This document shows positions 35,036 to 45,915 of a stretch of 64,000 nucleotides of DNA, piece by piece. A program made the translations under genes and the position numbers. This DNA comes from Blastomyces gilchristii SLH14081 (Eukaryota > Ascomycota > Eurotiomycetes > Onygenales > Ajellomycetaceae). The DNA is taken from positions 6,971,361 to 7,035,360 of the forward strand of contig NW_003101682.1 in assembly GCF_000003855.2 (NCBI RefSeq), read 5' to 3'. The notes beneath the pieces were generated by a model. It made no database searches. It was given only the letters and a program-made list of their open reading frames with translations, and was not told where the DNA came from. Numbering within the stretch: the first letter of the stretch is position 1; the number at the start of each line of letters is the position of its first letter.

Positions 35036-37905
35036 CGTGAGAAAATTTCACATGCGCCGAAAGACCCCGCTGAGAAAGAGCCTGGTAATTCCCAGCGATG
35101 GCGCTCTTCCGACTGATTGATAACGGCTGATGCGCAAGCGAGTGACTGACAGCTCGTCTTATCTATTCGGCAGAGATACGAGGGGAAGTGGAGCAACGCG
35201 AGTGGGCCAAAGGGAGCCTCGGAGATCTTGGCTGGAAAACGGGGAGAGAAGGATGGGAAATGTATACATGGCTCGACGACATGGGACGATTAGTGGAATG
35301 AGTGAAGCGGACCATACTGGCTTTTATAGACTCGGGAGGCCCCTAGTGAGGTTGGCTATCTCCGCCGAAGTCAAACAACAAACCAGCGCCGGGAACAAAC
35401 TCGTGCTGAGGCTGGTGGTTATGATTACCGCATTTGGCGATCGTAAGTTAGGGTTTGCTGAGTAAGGGCATTGCAGATCACATGACTCTCCAGGCCTGGT
35501 CCTCTCGCTATCAACGCCTAACACTCCCTGGGACTTCCAGCTAAGACAACCAAAAGAGGCGATTACTGGCAAAACCAACAAGAAATTTCCGTGACACTCC
35601 GCGTTTGAGGCTTTCTCCACTGCTGCAGTTTTCTTTCTCGATCAATCCTTTGACACTATGGCTGGGCGGATATCACGGAGATATTTTCGGTTTTTCGCTT
35701 CATCTTGCCCTCACCGGCATGAATATGCTAGTTACGCCATGGGAACACGCGAACAGGGCTTTGCTTCAAGTCTCTCGTCAGCTTCAGTCGTCTGCTCCAC
35801 AAAGAAAACGCAAAACGACTTCTTTCGTAGCTAGGAGACGAGCAGATAAAACTTGAAATCCCCGAGGAGACGGCGCGAAATACCCATATCTCATTGACCC
35901 GAATTGCTGGTTGCTCTACGGAGTAGGTTCTGCTCGGTTTTTACGATTCCCAATGTGATGATATCATGGCGTCAAGATAATTTCTAGGCACTACGATCTT
36001 GACCAAAGATTGGTTTCGCACAATGGGCCAAGATATTAGTTAACTATTTGTTGGCATTTTCTGGTCTCAGGCCGCTTGTGGTTTGCGAGAATAACAAGGT
36101 TGGTCGACTGAGAGAGATGTGCCTCCAAAACTTACTGCACTATTTTCCTTCACACTTCACATCACAAATTCCCAAAAATTTTGCGCCTAATTCCGAGTTA
36201 GCGTCATAGCCGCCATCCAAGCTGGGAAATGAGCAGTTGACAGCTCTAACTGGATACACGCTGATCCACAGGACTTCAAGGTATTGTAGTGGGTGATTGA
36301 ACATTTGTTCGAGCCTATCCAGATCTGCCAAAGGCTGTCACCGTGGCCATCACATACCACGCCGCACCCGGTGATGACATCTCTTGCATGGCAGCGGCAT
36401 CAAACGCAATTGGATCACGACCGGATAGGGAGAATCTGAAAACTTGCCAAATGTATTGCAACGTTATTACCGGTTGTTCCCTCCCGAGGGAGGAATATCC
36501 ATCCCATATCGATCTTGCTGCCCCAGCAAAAAAGATAAAGGAGCTTTTTATTAGTGGCCGCACATCCTTAGCTCAAACTCGACTCGCAGTTTGGGGCGGG
36601 GTCCTAACTTTGTTCGCCCCTTGACCCCTCCCGACTCCACCTATCCAACACATCCTCTTTTCGAATGTGAATCAAGAGTCGGATAGACACCACCCCCTCA
36701 GTAACAGCAGAAACAGTGACCTTTTTATTTGACTGTGCCAGATATATCCCAGGTCACTCTCTTGTGGTGGTTGGACCAAAATTCCAGACACACAATTAGT
36801 CAAAGCAATTCTAAATTTGTCCTTGTCCCCGCTAACTCTGAGGCAGTACTGATACAGTGACTGTCATGTATTTCTTATCAGCTATGATCGGTGTGCTCTG
36901 TACGCTAATAGATCCCCACTGCTTCCATGAGAGTTCTCTTCCGTGCAGAAGAAATTTCCAAGGACGTTAATTCAGCAATTTGACCCTGCCCACACCTGTA
37001 CCCCCTGCCATTTGAAAACGTATGCTCCAACAAGGGGATCGGATTTTGAGTGGAATATTTAGGACCCTCTGGAGCCGTGGTGTTTCCGTGTCCGCCGTAC
37101 GCTACAGGCATGCAAATCGATGGGACGGGACGTGGATCAGACGGATGCAAGATCTGAGTAACAGAACATCCATTTGAAAAGTTTAATTTTAGGATCGCTA
37201 GGGGCCAGTCTGTTACATTTTTGCCGCGTATCGGAAGGGTCACCAACCTGACCAAGAAAGTAACCAGATCAGCGTCACTAGCGATAACCTCACTCTTGAT
37301 AGTTATATAAGCGACAAAAATTGGTTCAAATGATTTTTACAAGATTTGCCGACCAACACCAGGGACTGAACACAGTTCCCTCGCACCGTACAATAACTAC
37401 ACATACCAATGTGCAGTACGCGTATTCCACCACCCACATATCACATAAGATATCATTCGAATCGTTTGTCACTAGCTATCATAGCTCTAGGCTCAGCTGT
37501 GAGATCTTTTTAAGCGCTTTGTCCGGAAAGTCAGGGGTTGTCACGAGAAGAGGCTGACGGAGACTAGTCAATAGATTCTTCAGTCTGACTGTCGCTGGGC
37601 AAGTTTGGCCCAAGAGCATCAACGTGTAACTGGCCCATGGTTCGTTCACCATCTTTGCTTCAACAATTTAGTCTAAAGCTGAAAATATTCTAACATCAGC
37701 GTACATTGACATACGAAATCTTTGACCTGGCAGGACTTTTGGCTTCCTCTCCACCCAATATGACTCACCCGAAAAATTATCAGAAGTCAAAGGAAATATG
37801 AGTAAAATTGAATCTATACTACCTATTATGAGCAGTCCGCAGAAACACCATCAATTAAGTCAATCTGTGCTTTCAAACACGGCCAACATTTCCCGGTCCG
37901 CTCAG
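35036..37905. other. 2.9-kb intergenic region, no gene recognised
   Basis: Contains the NAD kinase promoter at its left end. Open frames of 60-116 codons occur on both strands (for example minus 36,905-37,255 and plus 36,343-36,624), but none shows a known domain or a convincing start and splice pattern. Unusually long for this gene-dense part. It might hold a diverged or non-coding transcript. Confidence 0.45.
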
Positions 37906-39899
37906 TCAGAGTGGTGCCTCCCCATCCTTAGGTAATAATTCCACCAACTTCGAAAAATCGGGTGTTCCAAACCCAGTAACCGGATCCCAACCTTCTGTCG
38001 CGTTCCAGCTAGCATACCCCACGTACCCCGTCGGGACGCCGGGGGCTATTTCCGTGCCGGCGCAACCGGTGGAACCTCCGTCCACGATATCCGTGAACCC
38101 CTCGAAGCCAGTGCTGTAAATCCAGGGATTAAGAAAGCCGAGGACAGGCTTATGATGTGAAAGTCGCAAAGCGTTTAGGTGAGAGACTACTGCAGCGACA
38201 GTAGGGGCGGATGCGCTGTATTTAGATTTCGAACATGTGGTTTTTGTTATTGGTTAGTGGGGGGTCGTCCACATTGATCACTTTTTCTGTTATTCTTTTA
38301 TTTTACTCCCGCTGAATTATGTGTAATATGCGCGGATATACCTTGCGCTCGGGAACCTCGTAGAAATTAAACCACGTACCTGGTACCGTCAACGATGATC
38401 AATTCCCCCTTGTCAAATATAGAATAACTCACCCCCTGGGCAGCAACATCGGGATAAGCACGTCCTGCAGGATTGTACATGCCATCCCACCTATTGCCCA
38501 GCTTGTTGAGGTATGTCTGGACGGCCTCCTGCTGGTAAGAAGGTCTGTCAAATCGTTCAGAGAATCCTCCTGATGAAAAAGCCACTGCTATCTCGGGGTT
38601 CATGCCTCTCGTGGCGCCAACTGAGGTTACAAAAGGGCAGGCACCGGGGAAGATAGGAGTGAAGGCTGTCCTATTTGTCCCGTCATTCGATTTACAAGAA
38701 CTACCCACACCTGAATCGCCACTGCTGAAGATCACAGAGACACCTCTTGCGCCCAATTCTGCGAAGAGACTGCATGCTGATTCGGCATAGCCGGCTGGGA
38801 CGCTTTGTTCGTTTTCTCCGTATGAAGTGGTGAGGACGTCGGGCAAATCCTCGTCAGCCAAGTCGAGAAGGAAGTGTAGCTGCTCCAGATATGGTTCGTT
38901 GGAGTTCTGTGCTGGGTCTGGTGCATCGAGGTCCGGAATGAATTTCCCCCTTCCTCCAGTTGTATAATAGGTAACATTTGAAGCTGGTGCGAGACCAAGC
39001 ACATATTGGATGTCTAAGTTCGCTTCCATGCTCCTCACTGAGGGATCCTGGATGTTGAGGCCGCCATTGATGGACTGAACTGAGAAGTTGACGTCGGGAG
39101 CTTCAGGAACGTAGGTAGAAAGGAAAAGCTGGAGGTCTGTGTACTGGGCATACTGCTCAAGGTAGCCGGAAACACCGACTTTGCTTGGAGTACATTGTGG
39201 TTCTTTGGAACATGGAATGTTGTATATAGTGCACAGATAAGATGGAGTGATCAGCTGGTAGCAATTGACTTCTTCCTTCTTTGTCTGTTGTTCCATGGAC
39301 GGTGCAGTGACCCTCAACAATGTTGAACCCTGCGGTTGGAGCCTTGCGAATCTCGTCGTAGGTTGGATCATGCGAACATGGGAGGCAACGGATACGGGAA
39401 CGGAATACTCGAGAGTGCGTATTATGGAGCCCTTGGTTTGCTCATCTATGAAGGAGTAGAAACGAGTATTCAGAAGACGTTCTGCCTGGTCGACAGTAGC
39501 ATCAAAACTGATCCAGGCGCCATCATCCTTGATCTTGACACTACTGAGCCCCCCAGACGTAAGCCACAGTATAAGTTGAGCAGACACTTCTGAGCGAGGT
39601 CGTAAGAAGTCCTTAACTTCATCTCTCTTCATATGAGAGCCATAAAGGGGATGGCCTGGAGTGGAGATATCCACCACTTTCTGGTGGAAGATGGCCTCCT
39701 TCTCCGCATGCACAGCTAGCCTAAATCGAAGAATCAACGATTTATCTGGAGCAGGTCCTTGAGTCCAGCCATCTGGAACAGAAGTAAGCTGTTCAATCAC
39801 CTGGAAGGAACTAGATCGGGACGGGTGCACCGATGCCACGAGGCCAATAAGCAACACCCCCAGTGAGCTAATCAGTGAGCTAAGCAGTGAAATTAGCAT
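37906..39899 (-). CDS. Secreted sedolisin-family (S53) protease, tripeptidyl-peptidase-like
   Basis: Acid serine-carboxyl protease that removes tripeptides or cleaves proteins outside the cell. Two exons, 39,899-38,380 and 38,215-37,906, give 609 residues. The upstream frame is open to 40,205, but I chose the ATG at 39,899 because it begins a clean signal peptide ([20 protein letters not shown]). The pro-domain spans roughly residues 35-190, and the catalytic domain about 210-605. The catalytic set is visible: Glu292 and Asp296 in [13 protein letters not shown], Asp395 in [11 protein letters not shown], and Ser507 in [13 protein letters not shown], formed exactly across the intron. Calcium-site region [16 protein letters not shown] lies near the end. 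Complete and apparently functional. Confidence 0.92.
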
Positions 39900-41170
39900 T
39901 GCTGAGAGGAATGTCGAATCATGAATTGAATGAAAAGGACCAGGAATTAGATAACTAATAGAAAAGGAATAGCCAGGCATACTTTTAGGGAGAGATGATT
40001 GTTGGATCCGTAAATCGATCAAAGGCAAGGGAGGCTGGCCTTGGTAAAAGATTGAAGTTGCCCAAAAGGGCTTGCTGGGAGCGATATCCACAGGTCCTAC
40101 TTGATAATCCGACAGCTTTTCCCCTTCATTCCACTTGCCTTGCCAAAGGAGTCTCGTGGGGACGGCCAACTCGAAGCAGGCTGAAACTGAGCAACGATCC
40201 CACATATCGTCTCCAGATCAAGGAGCTTGGTCTTTCTGTTTCCGGGCAAAACGACAGTACAGCCAGCTAGAGATATCGGCTCTAGGCAAAAGCTCCCTAT
40301 GTAAAAGCAACCTTAATTCAACTACCATCAGATCAGGGCGTGGTTTACTGAAACTCGGTTGTGTTTGTGTCATTATTCAATCAACGTCCCAGGAATAATA
40401 CGGCTCGACACGCTATCCGATGCTAGCATCCTTGTGGAGCCAAGGGTTAGAAATCAAGATGGAAAAAAAATAATCCCTAGAGCAGCTGCATTTCTGCACA
40501 TATGTTGGCGCTTGACCATAATTCGATATTAATATATTAAGACGTATCGGGATGGTTGAAGCATGTTGTTGTCGACTTTGACATCATTGCCAAGCAGCCA
40601 CCGCCACAGCCAGCGCGTGGAACTGCAAGCCACTTCATCACCGCATTCATCATATCTTTCTGGAAAATTGAATATTAATTAACTACATTTTGCATGCTTC
40701 CTTTTGAGATGCGCTCCGGTTAAATATTTCTTGAAAGAACGATTTGATTGTAATGAGATATTATACTCTTTCTCATTCATCTCGGTTGTCATCTTTTTTG
40801 CAGTGAGATATGGATCTAGAGAACGAGCACATACGCAGGGAGAACTGCAAACATTGGCATTGATTTCTTTCATGGGAGACAATATTCTCTTCATGCCGCA
40901 TGGTGTTCTCATGATCTTCTTAGAGCTCATGATGATATATCATCAATTGCCATAACAACTACACAATATTATGTTGGCAGGGCATTGCTATCCCCCCCCA
41001 GCTCATTCCTTCATAACCATCCCCAGAGTTGTACCCATCAACACTCAGATGAACAGCACCCTTTCCACTCTTATTCAGGCCTCCTATTACTCCATATCTG
41101 TTATGCTATCAACAAGGAGGACATAAAATCGAAGGGTCTTGTTCACTTTTTGTTCTCCTCTACAAGCAAC
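39900..41170. other. Intergenic region between divergent genes
   Basis: Should contain promoters for the minus-strand protease and the plus-strand small gene. No recognised sites. Short open frames on both strands appear to be chance. Confidence 0.45.
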
Positions 41171-41497
41171 ATGGCGAGGAGCGACATTTCTCCAGACACA
41201 TCCAGTGCTTCACCTCGATCCCAGCAAACTGCGCACGACGAGGAAACTCCCCTCCTCCTTTCCGACTTTCCTAGCGCAGGTGGGAGCTTCACCGATGAAG
41301 AGAGTAGGGTATCTGACATGATGTCTAGTTCTCCCTCCGCTTCCGGCTCTGGATTCTCCCTCACCACCGCTGCCCCCGAAACATATTTGGCCAACAACAG
41401 CTTGCTGGCCATCTCCCTGAGCATTCTGTTAGTCTTGTTTGGCTTTGTGCTATACCTTGTCGTGAGGTGGACTGATTATCGCTCCTTTTGGGCTTGA
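41171..41497 (+). CDS. Small single-pass membrane protein, or 5' part of a broken or spliced gene
   Basis: 108 codons from ATG 41,171, not recognised. Residues 1 to about 75 are Ser/Thr-rich and acidic, with a DEETPLLLSDF stretch resembling dileucine sorting signals near the N-termini of fungal transporters. One hydrophobic segment follows (SLLAISLSILLVLFGFVLYL). The frame ends at TGA 41,495-41,497 after WTDYRSFWA. The same frame stays open for another 79 codons (41,498-41,734). It could be a real small protein, a gene with a nonsense mutation, or a gene whose intron removes the TGA; the one good intron I can draw (gtgagg near 41,461 to ttgcag near 41,527) shifts the frame instead. Confidence 0.4.
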   Translation: MARSDISPDTSSASPRSQQTAHDEETPLLLSDFPSAGGSFTDEESRVSDMMSSSPSASGSGFSLTTAAPETYLANNSLLAISLSILLVLFGFVLYLVVRWTDYRSFWA

Positions 41498-42530
41498 ATT
41501 CAAAATCTGGTCGGTACATTTATTGCAGTCTATTTTGGCAGTTACCCCGGGACCTTTGTCAAAGTCACAATTTTTGACTTGGAATTGTATCTGAAATACA
41601 GAAAGCGAGAAGACATTGCCGATTTTAAATCAGACGAGACGGCGACGAATTTCCAAAACTTAAGGAGCCTTCTGAAGGAAAAGGGTGTGTTGCCGGATGT
41701 AGCCCTTTGCATTGGTTTATGGTTTGCACTGTAGATTCCCGAATCTGGTATAAACACGTCATCACTTATGTTTTGCTAGTCAACTGTTTATATATATGCA
41801 TACCTACTGAATGGAATGGACAGGAGGGAGTCATACATTTCTCGTAAGATTTTTGTAGATGATTTTGGTATGTTATTCTTGAAATGTTCCTTCCCATCCT
41901 CCGGTCTGCGCAAATCGCGGGGGTTAATGTTTCGTTCCATACTGATAGCCACGAAAGCGAACCCAACAATGACCATGGCGTAACAACGAGGGAATATGCT
42001 ACAGCACCTTGCAACAAGTTTGAAACTCTTCTTGCAATTCACTTTGGCGGTGCACTGTATCAGATATTATGTGCACAAGGCCCGCGGGATTTTGATTGGC
42101 TCGATGGGTGTAAACATGGTAATATCAGATGTACCTAGGTAAAGTAGGCAATTGAAGGACAAAGTCTCGATTTTCTTCCCAATAATTCTAAGCATTTTGC
42201 TCCTGGGTTGCAAGCCGCTGGCTCATTTTCTATATTTCGGTATGGTGAACCTAAGAGTCTGTAATATACATCGGACTGAAGCAATTATTGAACAATTTGT
42301 GAGTGTGGATTTGCTTGAAGAGGACCGCGGGTCGGTATGTGTTTGGGCTCAAGGGTCGCTGTGGAGTTCATCATGCGCGATAATTTCAACTTGCTAGGGT
42401 TTGAGTGGTAATGAGACGGAAAATGTCACGGCTATATATGTAGATAAAGATGGTCTGCGATATAGAGAGGTACGATCAAGTGGCCTTAGGGGGTTTTCTG
42501 CATTCAGTGGACATAGAGAGTCATTCAATT
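41498..42530 (+). other. Possible downstream exons or relic, unrecognised
   Basis: Directly after the TGA the frame reads IQNLVGTFIAVYFGSYPG, then TIFDLELYLKYRKREDIADF, and ends in LCIGLWFAL at 41,734. Further plus-strand stretches look protein-like: FETLLAIHFGGALYQILCAQ near 42,020, a hydrophobic SIFFPIILSILLLG near 42,170, and VDLLEEDRGS near 42,310. Minus-strand frames overlap the same region, so I cannot fix a gene model. Treat as an unresolved or decayed gene. Confidence 0.25.
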
Positions 42531-43010
42531 GATGCCAATGTCTGGAAGAGCAAACTGGGTATCAAAACAATTCAATATAAGCCCGCCTCATGAGTTCACC
42601 ACCATTCCCATTTACCCCCTGTTCTCAGACAAAGAGCAAACGAAAATTCCCTTTGCAGCCATACAGCACCTAGAGCATGCAGGTTGTGTCAGAGTCGACA
42701 AAATTTGCCATTCATTGGCTAGAATCCCAGAGCCTGGAATGTCACAAATACTTCCAAGGTTGTTCTTCCAATCACCCAAACACGTCAGAAGCATGTGCCA
42801 CAGCTTGAAGGGGTGGAGATTCCAAGCATGGTGGAGGGCATCTACCTGCGTGTGACGATTAGTGTATGTATGTAATACACCGGGCGTAGCATGATTTAGC
42901 ACATGGCCGCTCACATGCACGGTATCATGCAATTACCCGGTGCCTGAATTGTACGGTATATCGTACATTGTCGTCTTCAGTGCAGCAAGGAAATATGTAG
43001 GATGAGGCCT
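42531..43010. other. Intergenic, nothing recognised
   Basis: Contains open frames on both strands at 42,529-42,932 without known domains. It precedes the 3' end of the minus-strand Rrp46 gene. Confidence 0.4.
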
Positions 43011-43878
43011 TCAGGTCGTTGCAATCTTCCACGCCAGGTTTTCCCTGACCTTATCTTCCACCGTATCTCTCAAGAGCTGTTCGAGAGTTTGGCCCGCTTT
43101 CACACCATCCATATCAACGTCGCCGTCTCCTTTTCTTACCCCTGGACTTCCCGTACAGGTAGATTGGGCGAGTTCATAAACTTTGTCCCAGGTATCGAGA
43201 TCAAATTCACCCTCACTTTCGTTAAGCAGTAGATGCCCCTTGGACGAAAACGCTAGGACGTGTAATGACTTCGCAGCTTTGACTTGGGAATTTGAGGGAT
43301 GCTCAATTAGATCGCCGGTCGGGGATGCTGCGATGAAGGCGGACGTGTATACCATAGAGAGCGGGATTGCGGCAGACAGCAATGCTAGAAGAGCCGTGTG
43401 AAGCAGCGAAGGTAAGATAGAAAGACACTTGGCAGCTCAAAGTCAGTAAGGAGGGGTCTATAAAGAAAGGTCCAACCGACGTGGGTTTCCGGAGAGTTAA
43501 TGTTTTGTCCTTCGCGCTGCTCATTGCACTTACCGATCCACCCCGTTCTGCAACCTTCCCGTCGGCTCCCTTATTTTTCAATACCACCAAAGTGATTATA
43601 ATTGCCTTCCTAGGCATTGACTTTTCTCGAAGTAGTATAACCCGACTCAGGATACCCCGCAGGATGCCTTCGACATATCTCTCGCCAACACCAGACACGC
43701 CAACGCCTGGCTTAACGAGAACTTCTATTGCGGCTTCCTCCGACTTTTGGGCGTCGCGACGGGCAGGTTCGATAGGACCATTTACGGATCCAATTATGTG
43801 ATCTCCGGTGGGGGATGTGTACGATGCCGAACCGTCAGGGAAACGGAGCGGAGTAAGAGAGGCATTCGGGCCAGCCAT
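43011..43878 (-). CDS. Exosome complex subunit Rrp46 (RNase PH-like fold)
   Basis: Rrp46 is one of six RNase PH-like ring subunits of the RNA exosome, which holds RNA for 3'-5' decay and rRNA processing in the nucleus and cytoplasm. Two exons, 43,878-43,534 and 43,427-43,011 (106-bp intron, exon 2 starting at TGT after an AAG acceptor), give 253 residues. Typical features are the short start TPLRFPDGSASYTSPTGDHI, NGPIEPARRDAQKSEEAAIE, VKPGVGVSGVGERYVEGILR, and in exon 2 LPSLLHTALLALLSAAIPLS and TSAFIAASPTG. The Asp/Gly-rich insertion near DVDMDGVKAG is ordinary for fungi. Ring subunits of this type are catalytically inactive in yeast. Confidence 0.85.
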
Positions 43879-45915
43879 TGGGCTCTATAAACTGTGCAGG
43901 AGCAAACGAAGAGGTCGGAGAGGAAGTTAATACAGTTGGAGAATCTTATGATATTGACGATTTTTGTTTTATGGTGAAGGGAACAAGTCAACGGACGATA
44001 GATAACCCGGACTCCGAAGAGTGCTTGGCATCCCGGCGCCTTACAGAAGCAAAGACACCTCGATGAGGATGACGACGACGACGAACTCAGGGCTCCTCGT
44101 CAGAATTCTCTTCGATATCACACCTCTAGTCTAGTTAACGGGAGGAAATTTCATTCTCCTTGCTCATGGAGTTGGTTACATTCACACGCGAATTGGTTTC
44201 TCAAGCCAAGCTCCACCCTTCCGCAGCGTTCATTGGTCAACACCTGTGTGATCTTGACAGTCCAACCGATTTAGACAGCTGCTCCTCACGCTGGGGCCAA
44301 GACTGGTCCGGCTTCAACACATTATGAGGGTCATGTGCTCCTTTGCCTATGCTATGTGAGGATTGGCGTGTCACCATTTTGTGTCGGACCCCCACGGTCT
44401 GAATATGGATATGTGTCAAGTGAACAATCCGTGGGTTGAGATGCTACTAAAGGACTTCGACAGAGGACACTGATAAAAAGTGCTTGTTTGCGTCGGTTCG
44501 GGAACTTCTGGTGCAGCCTGTTGTTTAAGTTGGGACGATATCGGTTGCATGTTAACTGCCAACCATGATTGAAGTCAAGGCACAAAAAACGTGCCCGGGT
44601 CCCTCAACGCAACTTGCCGGAACAGCGCCCCTGCGTGGGGTCTTGGTGGGTTGGACAGGCAGCATATGGGTCAGAGACAGCTTCAAGCAAAGCTGGCAGT
44701 AGCAATTATTATTTTATATTATTTACGGAGTACTTAATCGCAAAAGGCATGACTCCCAGCCAATATTATTAGGGGGAAAAAGCAGCCACACCGATCAGCG
44801 CACTATTAAGCAGTCGTGAGACAGGCGCGCAGGGCCAACCAAGAACAGCCATGTACTGTATAAATGAGCCCCCGAAGAACGCTGCTCCTTGGCCAACAAA
44901 TCCACAGAATATTTTCCTATATTCTCTTTCGTTAGCACCCATGCATTCTAGGGGCGAAAAGTGCTGAGGCGGCCAAGACGTCAAGAGAAAACTCAGGTGC
45001 TGGGAAACGACGGAGGAGGAATGAGAATGTTGAGCTGGTTGTGCTTATGATTCCTGGGCGCAAGTCCGTGGAGTGGCCTAGCCAAGAAACTACGCAACTG
45101 TGATCCGCACGGCGATTCCAGGTGTCCTTTCTTTCAACGGCTGCAGCAGAGCAGCCAATAGGAGTCTAGACAGCAGACCCCGCTCAACAAAAATATGGCC
45201 AGAACCGGACTTGCAGCTTGGAACCACACGGGCCAAGCAGAACAAGCGGGTCAACGCGGAGAATTTGTCAAGGAGCAGTCGACAGATAGACTGAGGGTTC
45301 CCCCATTCCCGTTCTCTCTCCTCTCGATTTGGGGGTATCCAATGCAGCTTGGGGACCCGTGGAAACTGGTGAATGAAACCGTTTGGACTACCTGGTTGGG
45401 GCTGCTTGGGCGTTGATATGGATTAGTTAATAGCCAGCGCTTCTCTTCTTTGCGTCAAGGCAGAGCAGAAGCCCTGTGGGTAAGCCAAGCAGAAACTAAC
45501 GAGATTCGACGGTGTGTGACAGCGTTGTTTTCGTCATGATGGTGAAAGTGAAATCCAGGGCTAGCTCTGAAATTCATTCATAAATCGCATGCACAGTCAG
45601 CATCGTTTCAATTGGAACTTTTGGCTGAATCCTGATCCTGATCCACGCACACCCATACATACCGTTGAGTTGGAGATGTGGAGAATCCAGATTGATAAGA
45701 ACTATATATAGCCTCCCCACAATCGTACCCTTGCTTGTTCAGCGCTCTTTTGATCCCCCATCCATTTCTGCACCTTCGACTCTTTGGTTCTTCCTCGTCA
45801 AGCGTTTTGCTTGAAGTCCTGTGAAATCATCACACGTGCGACCTTTACCTTCACTGTACTCCGGTGCCTTTCGTCGAGACCTTTCGCTCCTTTGTTAAAT
45901 CGTACCTCCTATTGA
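43879..45915. other. 2.0-kb intergenic region between divergent genes
   Basis: No gene recognised. There is a GAC/GACGAC microsatellite at about 44,066-44,083. A minus-strand stretch at 44,769-44,984 contains two hydrophobic segments (FVGQGAAFFGGSFIQYMAVL and a Leu/Ile-rich end) and could be a scrap of a transporter, but it has no continuation. The pyrimidine-rich DNA at about 45,730-45,900 is a likely promoter and 5' UTR for the ATPase gene. Confidence 0.45.
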
